NCBI RefSeq assembly: GCF_035582795.1
Contig: NC_134366.1
Span: 89,275,756 to 89,339,755, forward strand
DNA: 64,000 nt
Direction: 5' to 3'
Origin: Mycteria americana
Lineage: Eukaryota; Chordata; Aves; Ciconiiformes; Ciconiidae
In this document: positions 25,901 through 39,508 of the stretch, one piece after another
How positions within the stretch are numbered: position 1 is the stretch's first letter
Layout: each line of letters starts with the position of its first letter
Position numbers and translations under genes: made by a program
The notes under the pieces: generated by a model
Databases searched by the model: none
What the model saw: only the letters and a program-made list of their open reading frames with translations
Told to the model about the DNA's origin: nothing

Positions 25901-28900
25901 AAGCTCTGTCTCTGAAGGTAAAAGGAATAAAACACCATGAATATATAAAAAATACATAGGTCCAGGCTCAGCTATTCAGTAGCTTTCTGTCCTTCTCATC
26001 CCTTTGCAATGTTTCCTTTTTGTTCTATTTGCTTTGGAGGGAAATTTCAGGTGCTAAGGAGATGTGCAGTTCAAAGAAGATAAGAGTTTTATGCACTGTA
26101 TTAGCTACTTGCTGCATATTTAATTAACTAGAAATTAGCTACCTACTGTGACTTGATGATATCAGAAGTGGACTGCTAGAGTTTTATCTTTAGTGTCTTA
26201 ATAGGACAACCGTGCTGTACATGCACATATACATTTGTTTAACATTGCTGTTAAAAGAGATTATTTGCTAGAACAGATTTTAAATTGTTTTGTGAGCATG
26301 AGAGGAAACAGTGAAAACTGAGCTGTTGATGCACACCAGTTGTTGGCAGACAGTTATCTTTTTGTGTAACACTGGGCACAATTTAGAATTTATAGCCTAC
26401 AGCCCCAATTGTTTTTCTTAACAGTTGTTTAACCTTTAAAATTTAACTAACAATCTCTGGAAAAACATATAGACCACTTCCTAGCTACTTCTGATGTTAG
26501 CACTCTCATTCACATATATATTTTAATGTCCTTACCACTTATGTACTCTACAAAATCTAAGTCATAACATAACATTTATTTTTTTTCAACCAATGGATTC
26601 TGAGATATTTACGCTTTATGCTTACCTCTCCTTCTTGCTAGCTTTTCTCTACATTATCATGTATAATGGGAAGTCCCATATATTTATTAAAGCTATAAAG
26701 CAAAGCAATAATACCCCCTGTAATGACAGACGTGTCCAACAGGTGTTGTCTGTGGCCCTCTCTACTCAGTGGCCCCTTATGTGTGAGCAGTGTTGATTTC
26801 ATTGTCATGGTAGTCTGCTCCTTGTGGCCTTTTCTCTTATGTCTTCTTTTGTCTTCTTTTGCCTCTTGCGTCTCATATGACTAGCAGCATCTGCCATGTG
26901 ACAGGTTCACGTCTGGTTGTGCAATGGCATAACATAGATGTAATTACATCATGTCATATTGTGCAATTTCTGTGCATCCAGTCACATAAGCATATACCTC
27001 ATTTGTATATCCATCATGTGAGGGACGGCAACCTGATTTCTGGTCTTATGAAGTTGGTCTTCTGGTCAAGTAAAAGGTGAGGAAATATTTCCTTGAATAT
27101 GAGCATAAGAGGCTGTGTGGCTTCCCGAGCCATATGAAGGTCTGTGTATGAGGCATTTTGCAGATGATTCTAACATGGACGATGGGGAAAACATCAGAGG
27201 ACATGAAAAAAATGGCTGAAAAAATAATCCAGCTCATGACTGTATAGTTCAGTAGTGTATATGAAAGAAATCATACACCTTGAATTGAAATTTGAACCTT
27301 CTTATTCCATCCATGTGTAGTTAAATCCAGAGCTGCTGCTTTTTGGTTTAATGCCAATTTCCTATCATTGTGCATTCACAAACATTTTCAGGCATAGTCC
27401 AGCTATTCATAAATCATCTGATTTATGATCTCTAACTTTACGGACTGATACAAAACTAGGTCATTTTTCAATAAGTATAGTATTGTGTGCAAAACTGAAA
27501 GAATAGAGTTTGAAAGAGATGCTGCATTATGATACTGACTGCTCAAAAACCACAAAGTAGATTCTTACCATAGAGAAATGAGATAAAAAGGAAACGTGGA
27601 AATCTGCATTCTGCTCCATCTGCATCTGACTTTGGGCTGGTAGTTTTAACTAGAAATTTAAAACAGAGTGAAAAGTAGAACCTACTTATGATCAATTCTT
27701 TGAATTTGTGTCATCGCTGCATCTCAATACACTAAAGGTAGCTAGAAACATTAATGGCCTGAGTTTTTCTGAGATAGAAAAGCACTCTTACCTGAAGTTG
27801 TTTTTAAGTGTCTTTGTGTCAGCCTGATGTGACCAGATCTACTGCAGAACTTGAAAAATGCCGTGTTTAGTTCTGTCCTCAGATATATGACTTCAAGGCC
27901 CAAAGGACTGGGAAGGATTAATGCCAATTTAAATGAATCCATAAGTGTATGGAAGAGATACAAAAGAATAAGCAAGACACTTTGAGACACTATCTAGACT
28001 TATTAAATACATGTACCAGAGTGCTCTCCTTTGATTTCTAAAACATTCCTATCACCTGTTCCTTGCTTGTTCCTACAGGCTATTTTGCATATAATCATGT
28101 TATATGGACCTGGCCATGAGATTTGTTATATTTTTCTCAAAAGGTGAAAATGCTGGCTAGGAAACCAGCAGACAGAATTCAGAACACTACCAACAACCCC
28201 AGACAAAATACTTGAGGCAGAAGTGTGCACACAGTTCATAATTGGAAACCATAAACCCCTAGCATTTAGTCTACAGACATAAGTAAATACAAGCTTATCT
28301 GGAAAAAGATGGAAGCACTGTAACAGACTACTGTTTTGCAAGGGGTAGTGGTGTTTCGAAGCTGGAAAAAGGGAAATACTTTGACAAAAGAAAAATTCTG
28401 CTGAGCTGCAACTGATCAATATTACAGCTAAAAAGGAATAGATTATCTGCATAGGGAAAACACTAATTTCAGATTAGTCACTCCTACATCAGAAAGAGTG
28501 AAATAGTTACAAAGCAGGTGACAAGGGAGTAAGAATGTAAAATTCATCGTATATAGTGGCAATTTTACCCATATTATTAAAGTATCTGAACTACATGTGT
28601 AAGTTAATAAACTGGAGAAAGAGTGACAGCTTGTAATAATGTCTTGGTAAAAGACCTGGAACTGTCAAGAGGCTGTTTTTATTACATTTTAGGAGATGTG
28701 AAGTACTTCAGAGTTCAGATTTAAAGCAAGACTCCAACCCTACCCACGATTCATGTAACTAGGGGGTTCACCTTTCCCTGGGGAAAAGTGAAATTCCATA
28801 ATTAAGATTTTTGAATAATGAGCAGAAGACGTAGTAAGTATATATTTTTAACCTGTTCTAAAAAAAACCCCAACAAACAAAACCAACCACCAAATCACCT

Positions 28901-29238
28901 GTACTTCCAAAATAAAATTATGATGGAATTCTTTCCATATATAGAGAGCCAAATAATTAAAGAAATGTGAAAAAGGAAGATTTTTTTGCTACTAAAAGGA
29001 AGAAATTCTAGGAGACATGCTTTTTCAATGCTTTTATTAAAAAAAAAAAAAATCCTCAAATTACTTTTTGGGTTGCCTTTGGCATCTAGGATATCTTCTG
29101 GGAAAAATACACTTTTTTGATATAATAGAGAACATATTGGACATTTAATCTGAGGGGAGGACACAAATGGAAGAGGATGACCGGAGATTATGAACAGCAC
29201 TGGGAAGACCTAAAAATTTAGACCATATGAAAACCAAA

Positions 29239-29325
29239 CAGGGAAAGTAGGGAAAATAGTAAACAGGGAAACAGTAAGTAGGGAAAGTAGAGGAAAAAGT
29301 AATAATGAAAATAGTAAATAAAACA
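29239..29325. repeat. Degenerate GGGAAA-type minisatellite
   Basis: Related units CAGGGAAAGTA, GGGAAAATAGTAAA, CAGGGAAACAGTAA, GTAGGGAAAGTA, GAGGAAAAAGTAAT and GAAAATAGTAAAT follow one another on the plus strand; unit length varies from about 9 to 14. Confidence 0.65.
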
Positions 29326-31987
29326 AAATGTACAAATATATCTCAAGATATTTAAAACCATCTCTGGAATACCTGCTTTAGCAGCATATGGGTTCAACAC
29401 ATCCATGGATTGGTAAATATGGGGAAAAAAAATTGTTGATTCTGGAAGATACATGGGACATAAAATGTAACTTTCAGTAAGGATTTTGAGAAACTGAAGG
29501 AGTTTCTATTAGAGGGTCAAGTCCTGAAATATTTTTATAGGAAGCAAACATTCAGGTCGTCTGACGATTCTTCCAAGTAGGATATTGGCACAGATATTGT
29601 GTCTGGTATTTTGCAGTAATAACATCAGAGAAGCCTCTACTTTGGTAATTGAAATGTGAACAAAACCTGAAAAGAAACATTTTCAAAATGACAAAGTGAT
29701 TTCAGCCATGATCCATGAGAATGTATAAATATATATTTTTATAAAAGGATATTAAGGATTGCTGAAACTGACTGTTATTGATCTTTCCACTAGTACCTTG
29801 GTGAAAAGATCTTTCAGAGTTTGAGATTTTGCACAAATCATAGACACCACTCTTTACAACATTTTAGATGCTCATGGAGCAAAAACGGGAGCTTGATTAC
29901 AGACCTGTCATTCATCAGAGTGCAGTCCAGCAGCAACTGCCATTGCTGCTGGTTGAGGCATTGCAGGTTGTAGTTAAGTCATTAGGGCCTGGGACTTTAT
30001 ATGTATTCCCTTTCAAAGTTACCCCATATGCTGCTGTTACTACAAACTAGGATTTTAAACAAAGACAGCAGACTCGTGACTCTGTGTCATTGCAGAAAAA
30101 CATATTTTCATAACAGTGCATGAAGGTTCTTTGAATTACAAAAAAAAAAAAGTTTGACCTATTTATATGAAGCTCAGGTGCACAAGGAAATAGAACAAGC
30201 TGTGAAAGCCCATTGCATAAGCCAACAGTGTAAGCTATAGATTACAGAGCCTAAACTGGTGGTTAGTAAACAAAATAATACCTCTTACTCAGCAATTGTA
30301 ACACTCCTTGCTTCCAAAGGAACAGTGACTTTCTTAAATTTGTAAAAAAACATTTCTTGCCAGCTTGCTAGAGACCTTTTCACTTTCATTCAGAGTACAG
30401 AAGAATCACTCTGAAATGAGATCTCATAAAAGACAAGATACAGTTTTTTGCTTTATCCCATTCACAAGTAGAGAATCACAGAGGTGTAAAAAGAAATCCA
30501 GCAACCTGCAAGGAAGGAGAGTCATGCATAGTTTTCAGATGCTGTCCTGTACTGCCATATACTGAATTAGCAAAATTATAGATTGCCAATAAAACTGAAA
30601 TAATCACTTTCTAGGATAGCATGAGCAATATGAGGAAAGATGTAATCCATTTGTTGGGCTGTGTTTTCTGCTGGTAATGGAAAGTGTATAGCTAGCTGAC
30701 TCCTAACAAAAAAAAAAGCTAGCTAGTTATATTTTACAATAATATGACCTTAATTTAGCATCTGTGCTGGGCATGCCCAGTTATCTAAGAATGTATTATA
30801 CAAACTTGAGTCCTTTGAAAGGCTGATGGAAAGCAGACAAGAAAAGTAATGCTTAAAATGTAGGATTTTAATCACCACGTTCTTCATCTGGAAAAATTAC
30901 TCTCACACTCCTATATTGCTATGATCTTTTCCATTTAGTAATACGGGAATGAAAAAATTATTTTGACACTTCAGTTTGAGATTTCATGCAGTAAAGTACT
31001 GAAGGTCTTGTGTAAAAAAGTAAAAATTGACAGTACGTTTCTGTGGGAGTCAGTAATCCACATAACACAAAAAATAAAGTGACAGTCATCTTCAGCATGC
31101 ACTAATGAAGGTGAAAGATCCAGGTCTGCCTACCATTGTACAGCTAAAAGCTAGGTTGAGTCATGAGAAGAAGTTGACAATGGCTTAGAAAATGACGTTG
31201 AAGATCAGTCACCTGAGAATGACTAATTACTACCATATTTTATCTTAATAATAATAATAATGAGCTACATATCTGTATAACATTGAAATATTTGTCAGGT
31301 ATGTTTGTTAATATAGAAGAAAAAAGATACAAAATCAGTAGTGTTTATTGATTGTATATCACAGTGAAATATATCAGTGGTTCACCAAAGGAAGAGAGGG
31401 GATGTTAACTGGTCACTCAAGCACAGGATATAAGACACATATGTCTAAGGAAGCAGAAAAGTACTTATTTTATTCAAAAAGCACAGTCAGCTGATTTCCT
31501 GTGTAGGTAGCAAATATAGTAATTTTCCAGGAGAAAAACTGAATTTGTCTGGGTGTTTTGGGAGACCTGATGGGGGAGCATGGCTATGGGAATGTAACAT
31601 TTCACCAAAAGGTAATTATTTTTGATAGAGGCAGTAATGCAGAGGTTCTCTCCAAGAGCGCTGTCTGGGGTATTAAGTAAGGAAAAGATTGTGAATGCCT
31701 TACTGTCATCTTCCCTGTGAGACCATAGCAGCTACATCTGGTTTTGAGAGGGGGAGAAAGAACATTCTGGTTTAATATTAGCTGAGTAGACCAAGTCTCT
31801 CTTTCAAACACATTTATAAGTAGTAGAGATGAAGAAAGAAAGAAAAAAAAAAGTGTTATTTTGAAAGCTGGGGAGAAATATGCATTTTACTTTAACTTGG
31901 ATTCCGTTAGTTATTTTTATATGTCTTGGTAACTGCTTACCACTGAGATATTATGAACATAAGGATAGAACGAACCTAAACCGCTGT

Positions 31988-32870
31988 GTGGTGTGGGTGA
32001 CATGCTGGAGGGAAGGGATGCCATCCAGAGGGACCTTGACAGGCTTGAGGGGTGGGCCCATGTGACCCTCATGAAATTCAACAAGGCCAAGTGCAAGGTC
32101 CTGCACATAAGTCGGGGCAATCCCAAGCACAAATAAAGGCTGGGCAGAGAATGGATTGAAAGCAGCCCTGAGGAGAAGGATTTGGGGCTGTCGGTTGATG
32201 AGAAGATCAACATGACCCAGTAATGTGTGCTTGCAGCCCAGAAAGCCAACCGTATGCTGGGCTGCATCAAAAGAAGCATGGCCAGCAGGTCAAGGGAGGT
32301 GATTCTCCCCCTTTGCTCCGCTCTGTTGTGACCCCACCTGGAGTACTGTGTTCAGCTCTGGGGACCCCAATATAAGTACATGGAGCTGTTGGAGTGAGTC
32401 CAGAGGAGGGCCATGAAGATGATCAGAGGGCTGGAGCACCTCTCCTATGAAGACAGGCTGAGAGAGTTGGGGTTGTTCAGCCTGGAGAAGAGAAGGCTCC
32501 AGGGAGACCTTATAGCAGCCTTCCAGTACCTGAAGGGGGCCTACAAGAAAGCTGGAGAGGGACTTTTTACAAGGGCCTGTAGTGATAGGACAAGGGGTAA
32601 TGGCTTTAAACTGAAAGAGGGTAGATTTAGATTAGATATAAGGAAGAAATTTTTTTACAATGAGAGTGGTGAGGCACTGGAACAGGTTGCCCAGAGAAAT
32701 TGTGTATGCCTCCACCCTGGAAGTGTTCAAGGTCAGGTTGGATGGGGCTTTGAGCAACCTGGTGTAGTGGAAGGTGTCCCTGCCCATGGCAGGGGGGTTG
32801 GAACTAGGTGATCTTTAAGGTCCCTTCCAACCCAAACCATTCTATGATTCTAGGAGTCTATGATTCTATA
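31988..32870 (+). mobile_element. CR1 LINE, 3' part, plus strand
   Basis: The 5' limit is near 31988, where GGTGTGGGTGACATGCTGGAGG begins the CR1 match. It continues through ATGAAATTCAACAAGGCCAAG (the FNKAKC motif) and the GTACTGTGTTCAGCTCTGGG block. It ends in TTCCAACCCAAACCATTCTATGATTCTA and further tail units to about 32870. Stop codons interrupt the frame (for example in AAATAAAGG near 32132). The longest remaining open piece is 32413-32811, encoding [20 protein letters not shown] and [15 protein letters not shown]. Only the last 0.9 kb of a CR1 is present. Confidence 0.93.
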
Positions 32871-34980
32871 AACCTTATCTCTCCAACACAGTGCTTGGGG
32901 CATCCCGAAGATAATCGAGCAAGTCTCCATTTCATCTGCATAGATCAGGCAACATAAAGATCAGAAGAGCCAGAACAGTTTTCCAATTATTCATGGTAGC
33001 CTGCAACACACTGTACGTAACACACTACTGGGGTGCATGTGCGAATGCTGAGGATTCTCAGGGAGCATATCATTTTGGCAAAGTAAATAGGATTTGTGTC
33101 TATTCTCCTATGAACTAAATAATAGTTTAGCCATCACACTAGTCACATGCAATGTTATGGGTTTGGTTTTGTTCTGTTTGTTCTAGAAACTTAAATTAGG
33201 GAAAGTGAAAATCCAAGTACTAAAGCAGAAGTCATTTTTGGAGAGTTGGCATCACCTGGGTAAAAAGTGGCTGAATGGTCTTGGTAGTAATAGGCAGTCT
33301 CTTTGGTAAGCAGTGAGGTTTTAGAATAAGTACATGAACTGCAGCGGTCCCCATACAGTGTGATGCAACTAAATATAAGTGAGTGAGTGGTAGGGCAGAT
33401 AGATTTTAATAGTTAGTGTAGGTCCTTATCTGAATTGTGAAAATTGCATATATTAAAAAAAATTATCCTTATTTTAATAACAGAGTAGTTATTACAAAAT
33501 AACAATTTCTTAAATTGCTACAGTACTTTTTCTGGTTACCAAAACCAATCAGTGAGGTGATTTAATCAATGTGTCAGTAATGTTTATAGAAATTACTGTC
33601 CTAAGGGGAAGAGAAATATGCTGTATAAGACATTGCTTGAAATCACTGTTTTACGACGGTTTCAATTTTTTAGTCCCCTAACACGTGCCATACAGAAAGC
33701 TTCATTAACTCATTTTTGTTTCTTCTTGATCGGCTGTCAAAAGCAGACATTTGTATCTTATTGAAGACCACTTACAATTCCTCTAGGATGAAACAGGCTT
33801 TAAATACACTAGTTGTGAGATGAATTGTGAAGTATGACATAGTATTTTACACATTTATATTTTACAAATCAAACAACCACATCATGCCAAAATACTTGAG
33901 AGCAGAAACCTTGATAAATAAGCAATTATTATCTTATGTGAAATCGTTAACACTCAATTTGGGAGGTTGGTTTGGATGAATAGACTTATCTTTGTATGAA
34001 TATGTGGAAGTTTGCTGATCTTCTGCAAGCCCAGTGCAGGTTTTGAGAATGAGGAATACGTAAAGAGCTGGTTTTCTCTTTGAGAGTTCCAGGAGGTAGT
34101 TTGTGCAATGGCTTCTTGAGCTACAGGTCAGGAGAGTTGAAATCAAATTCTGGCCCTTTGTTCTTGATCCTGTCTAAGCCTTTGAGCTCTGACATGAGCA
34201 CAACAGTTACTCTCTGTGAAGATTAATACAATCACCTCTTTGGTTATATGGATAATTGAAAACTGAAAGGGTAGAGGAAGGTGCAGATGGACTGAATTTT
34301 AAAAAATATATCTGTGATCACTCTAAGTACTCTTTGATCACTTAAAAAGAGGACCTGAATTTGCAGTACAGAAAGAAAAACAGAAATATCACAGGGTTCA
34401 GAGTGCAAATGATGTAACACGTTCCCGCTCACCAGTGGACTTTGGTTCCTACGTGATTTTACTGTCAACTTTCTTTACCTGCTTCACGGAAATTGAGATT
34501 CTCTGAATCCATTTGTTTTTCTTCAAGCATGTATGATGAAGAAGGGTGTTGTAAAATAGCTGATATTTGTTGCTTTTAAAATTCAGTGAAATTTTGGGCT
34601 TGCAAAAGCTAAAAAATCCCATCTAAGTTATTGAGAGTCCTACTATGGTCTTTTGTAATGCATGTTACCACCTCTGTGAGAAAATGGATCTGTATTGTCT
34701 ATAAATGAACCAGCGTAATAAATCACCTACATTTTAGGTAACCACTTGTTTCAGTTTTGCTGCTGCTGCTGTGATACTAGCAGCTTTGATTGTTGGACAC
34801 CACAGAAAGATTTTTGTTTATGTATTTTATTAGAGGATAATGAAATCTTTTTGCTCCATGGGTTAGGGGAAGGGGGGAAGTGATGAAGGGTCAGACATAA
34901 TCAGATAGTTTCCTAAGCAGGAAACTGGAGTGGGAACGAACAGAAAGTGGAAGGGAAACAGCCTCTTTGACTCATCAGGG
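32871..34980. other. Non-coding DNA between CR1 and LTR
   Basis: No exon or repeat was recognised. A short CTG run (GCTGCTGCTGCTG, near 34760) is the only simple sequence. Confidence 0.6.
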
Positions 34981-35302
34981 TAATGATGAGTTACCTCCCC
35001 GCTACCCCTTACCGCTACCCCCCGGCCAACTCCCCCAGTTTATATACTGAGCATGACGTCATATGGTATGGAATAGCCCTTTGGCCAGTTTGGATCAACT
35101 GTCCTGGCTGTGTCCCCTCCCAGTTTCTTGTGCGCCCAGAAGAGCACGGGAAGCTGAAAAGTCCTTGACCAGTGTAAACACTACTTAGCAACAACTAAAA
35201 CATCAGTGTGCTTTCAACATTATTCTCATACTAAATCCAAAACACAGCACTATACCAGCTACTAGGAAGAAAATTAACTCTATCCCAGCCGAAACCAGGA
35301 CA
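34981..35302 (-). mobile_element. Partial LTR of the same ERV family, reverse orientation
   Basis: Read on the minus strand, it starts TGTCCTGGTTTCGGCTGGGA at 35302 and follows the U3 of the 55-kb LTR: the AGAGTTAATTTTCTTC block, the GGGAGGGGACACAGC block, a TGACGTCA site (35054-35061) and a TATATAAA box (about 35038-35045). Past the TATA box the G-rich leader diverges, and the U5 half with its polyadenylation signal is not recognisable. The 34980 boundary is therefore the end of visible similarity, not a proven terminus. AAAG occurs at 35303-35306 and again at 34944-34947 next to a TG, which might be a 4-bp duplication for a 355-bp element, but four bases can match by chance. Confidence 0.78.
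35054..35061. promoter_or_regulatory. Full CRE palindrome in the minus-strand LTR
   Basis: TGACGTCA sits about 9 bp from the LTR TATA box (minus-strand reading). It is a consensus CREB/ATF site; occupancy is unknown. Confidence 0.5.
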
Positions 35303-36024
35303 AAAGGTCAAGTAAGGACTGTTCAATAAGGAGAGCTTATTGTGTAAGAGAAGCATGGAAGAAATTAGATGATGTTTCATTTGAGGGTTTTTTTGGTCTT
35401 TCTGAGGTTTTCATCAGGTGTGAACTTCTTATATGAGAAATTTACTTTGATACCAACAAACCATTTGTTTGTTCTTTCGGCTGTATATACTTCCTAGTGC
35501 TTATCATGTTACCGGTATTTAAAATATGGAGAGGTTAAGATCAGCTTAAGCACCTTAAATGTGTTGATAACTTGTGAATTGAATAAGAAAATCAATTTTT
35601 GATCAATGTGTAGAAATCAAATTCAAGATAATGCTGTACTATCATGAATAAGTAATACTAAACGAATGTAACCAATTCGTCTTGAAAATAATGGTGCATT
35701 TCAGCAAGCTTCTGTAGGATACAAAAGAGTAGCATATATTAAACAAAAGCAGCGAATTACCCACAGTGCTATTAAAATGTAATTGTTATAAACAGAGGTT
35801 TTATAGAGGATAATCATCGACTCTCCGTAGGAGGGAGAAGAGTTCAGTAGTATTCATGACATAGTGCACCTGAATAATCAAGTTTCTTATTCTTTTCTAC
35901 ACATAATAACTTCCCTTTGAACACAATACACAATTTAGAATAGCCACAAATTATAACTCAACAAATGAATTACTGTGCATTTTCTGTAGATTGCAATCAG
36001 CCTGGAAAATTGAAATGAAGTGTA

Positions 36025-36092
36025 GCTTTTCTTTTTTTTCTTTCTTTTTTTTCTTTCTTTTTTTTCTTTCTTTTTTTTCCTTTTTTTTTTCC
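36025..36092. repeat. Pyrimidine minisatellite with 13-bp period
   Basis: CTTTC blocks recur at 36040, 36053 and 36066, each separated by exactly eight T, giving a 13-bp unit; T-rich flanks extend to 36092. One strand is pure C/T. Confidence 0.9.
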
Positions 36093-38580
36093 TGGATGGC
36101 TTTCCTTCACCTAAAACTCATTGGTTTGTGCTCTCATGGAGCTTCTAAGCTATTAAAGAAACTAGTGGTGTTTCTGATGCTTTCTTTTTGATTAAGTGTG
36201 GTCATTTCAAGGTTACATGCGTGATAGATCATAAAACCAAATGCATGTTGCGTGCTCTGTGCAGGTGACTTCCTGCAACATGAAGGTATCAACAAGACAA
36301 TCTTAGAAGTGAAATCTCAGAAGCTGAGGAAGCATTTGCTATGCTATGTAGTTTTTAAGTAACATTGTCAACTATTAATCCAGTTTAGTATTCCCAGGAT
36401 GCAGTTTTTTAAAATGACATAACCTTTTAGATATGAACCTTTTGTTTTTTTAATCTATCACTTAAAGCCAGGAAGGACCAAGTAAATGTTGAAGATACAG
36501 GGTTAGATTTAGTTCAGATCGTAGCTTTGGTATTTTCTGTTGCTTGCCCCGATGGATTTTTTCAGATCACTTCTCTCTACCTTTGATTCTCTTTTTGTGA
36601 AATATAGTTGCTGTTATTCATATTCTGTGAGGATCTGTCAAGATGTTTTATTCATTAATGCTTAGAAAGTCATATGTGCTACACTCTGAAGCATTTATTG
36701 ATATGGTATATATGGGCATATAAATGAACAGTCCTATATACACTGCTTAGTATTATTTGTATCACTATTTAGTTTTTTGGTCTTTGGAAGATTATGAAAG
36801 CAGCTTTTTATGTAGTAAATATGTATTTAATCTTTAAAAACTTTGATGTGCTTCATGTTCACCACCATTAAACTGTGCTGTAAATAACTGTACTGCCATA
36901 TTATAAACCGCTATCATTTGTATTTTCTTTATATTAGTTATTACTTCCACAAAAAATGTTTGTTGTTTGTGGTGCTGGTTATTTTTTTCTTCCTAAACAG
37001 GACATAAAAAATTGAAAGCCAGTTTTTGTTTTGTTGTAATGTATATTTTCTTGGTTTGCCTGCATTACAGTTACCATGCTGTGTCAGATATTTTTTTCTG
37101 AAAAGTTCAGGAATAGAGTTCAGGATAACAGTAGAAAGGTATCTATTAACATTGTAGCTGTAAAGCTTACAGCAGAATTTCGCTTCTGTCAGTATTTTCA
37201 GAAGGTGCATACTAAGTGTGTTAGATGCAGGGGAGACAAACCCTGTTGCCTTTATAATGGAAGCTCTGCCAAAATCTTATATTGTAAATATTATGAACCT
37301 GCTTTTAATGAACAGCATATTGAGGAGGTCCATGGAAGGACATTATACCAGACAGAAAAGAAAGTTTAACAACCTCTGTATGCAGAACATGAAAAAATTC
37401 TACCTACATCTTATTCCAATGCAGAACTGAATGGAGTATTACCCATTTCTGTTTCCTCAACTGTAAAGACAGCAGAAAAATGTTTGTTTAATGTATTATT
37501 ATTTGTAGTGGATGCAAAAGATTGTAGTATGAAGGTCAAAGAATGGAGTTTCAGTTCCCTTGTGATTTACAGATTTTTAAAAAGAAGAATATTTTTACCT
37601 TTTTTTCTCTCTTCCCATTTTTACTTGTCTTTCCCCTGGTCAGAAAAGACTCTTTCCAGTGTTTCAGCTTCTGAGCTGAGAAATGAGTTTGTAGAATGAG
37701 TAAGCACATGCTTTTCAACAGAGAAATGAGCAGACCCAAAAGCACCATCAAGAAAAATGGCCCATAGTGGCCAAAGGAACGTCATGCTGTTTCCCCAGGG
37801 CACTGTGTACTCACATCCCACCATGCTTTGCAGCTGTTCTGAATAGAAGTAGTACTGGGTGTCCTAGAACGTGTTATCTGCAGCGACCATATGAAGAAAA
37901 AGGAGCCATCGGGAAATTTATAGGCTTTATAAGAAGCATTCACAGAATTGCAATTGCACTACATCCTTGAAGCAAATTTGTCCCAAATCCTTGATTAAAT
38001 TACTGAAATTTGCAGCACTGAGTGTGTATAATGTTTTTCAATCATTCTAGTATAAGAATGAGAAAACTCAAGTATCAGTTTTTCAGGATATTAGGGACTT
38101 GAGGAGTTCATTTCAGGTGAAACTGATGTATACTGATTCTTTTTTTTTTTTTCCCTGCAAGCTACTTTTTCTTCTTCTGAAATGTCATTTTAAAATGTCT
38201 CCAGATCCTGTGATCACAAAAGTTTGTTTTGTCATTCATATCATTGCACTAAAATGCATTCAGCAAAAGTGGAAAGAAAAGTGTAAATTATTTGTTAGGG
38301 TTTTTTCAACACCATTTTCACAAATGTATCCCCTCTCTTCTCCTTTTCCTTTTTCCTGATCAACTTTAGCAAAACAAAAGGGAGCTAATGAACTCACAGA
38401 GGTGAATTATAAATGACTGACATGCCTTTGACTTCATGACTTATGTGGATGCGAAAGAAATTAAGATTTTTCTCTAGCACCCAGTCCTCCCTGTGCTTTT
38501 TTCCTGATGTTTGCCCATCCTCTCTCTTTGTTCTTCGTAAGAAAAAATGGGGGTGGAAGGTGGGGTTACACTTTAGCCTG

Positions 38581-38640
38581 TGATTCTTCTTCTTCTTTCT
38601 TTCTTTTTTTTTTCCCCTTTTTTTTCTGTTGTTGTTTCAG
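38581..38640. repeat. Pyrimidine-rich tract ending in CAG
   Basis: TTCTTCTTC units, then T and C runs, then CTGTTGTTGTTTCAG ending at 38640. It has the form of a very strong splice acceptor, but no exon was recognised after it. Confidence 0.7.
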
Positions 38641-38952
38641 GCTGTGTGAGTGCTATACTATTCAACTATATGTTTCTAGCCTCTTTAATAAGCCTAAGCA
38701 GATTTTTGTGTCAGTTGTTACATTGATAAAAATCTGTAACAATACCTTGCTTGTCCTTAATGCTTGTCTAGATGTCTGTCTGTGTACTTGAAATCCAGAA
38801 AATCTTTTATCTTTTGTTTTTAAGGTCTAATCACTGATTGCTCCGGAGAAAATCGCTTGTCAACTCCTGTAGGAAAGTTTGCTAGATCCCAAATTCAGTT
38901 TGCTTAACAATGAAGTGTCAGGTCTGTTGCTGCTTATTGAGTCAATTGGTGT

Positions 38953-39013
38953 TAAAAAAAAAAAAAAAGAAAAGAAAAAAAAAGGAAGAAAAAAAAGCAG
39001 CAAAACAAAAACA
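38953..39013. repeat. A-rich low-complexity run
   Basis: A16, then AAAAG and GGAAG interruptions, then CAAAACAAAAACACC. No retrocopied gene body was found on either side. Confidence 0.85.
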
Positions 39014-39508
39014 CCCACATCATTGACTTTCAAGTGGCTATAAATTTAGTAATAAAATAAATGCACAAATTCAGAGAAAAAATTCCATAATGACAAAAAT
39101 ACTCAGTAGTTTACTGAAGTAATTTACTGATATTTACTGAAGAAGGTGTGACTATAAGAAAGTGATTTGAGATCAGAAACATTTTCGATCAGTTTGTCCC
39201 ATTCCCCACTTTAATTTTATTTTCCTCTGAGCTTCACAGTGCTTGTGCAAAGAAAAAAAGCACGTCTGCTTCCTTGAGAGGATTCTGTTTTAAGCAATGC
39301 CATAAGCTACGCGGGCTCTCAAAGTGACGTGCAAGACTTTCCCTACCCTTCTCCCTCCTCTATGAAATATTTCACAATGGAAGAGAAGTGTTAGGCTGCT
39401 CTGAGTGATTTCTGCTCAGCCAAACTAATTCCATTATCCTTTAGTCATGTTTACATCAGGCTAACAGCTAATAACTCATGTGGAACTCTGTAACCATCTT
39501 TAATCTTG

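Larger units (their letters stand above)
11739..31987. other. Non-coding DNA, about 20 kb
   Basis: No confident exon. Contents listed separately: microsatellites at 13.2 and 15.45 kb, the 16-bp repeat pair at 17.8 kb, the antisense open frame at 20.0-20.4 kb, the pyrimidine tract at 22.85 kb, a GC-rich patch at about 23.33-23.66 kb and the minisatellite at 29.24 kb. The rest is AT-rich with no recognisable interspersed repeat. Confidence 0.6.

Noticed and set aside
34944..35306. AAAG as a 4-bp target duplication of the minus-strand LTR
   Set aside because: A four-base match is expected by chance in this length, and the internal TG end does not match the family end seen at 55 kb; kept only as a remark.
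37076..37369. 97-codon open frame with several Cys (KCVRCRGDKPCC)
   Set aside because: The Cys spacing looks faintly finger-like, but there is no complete motif, no repeat of it and typical AT-rich composition; judged chance.
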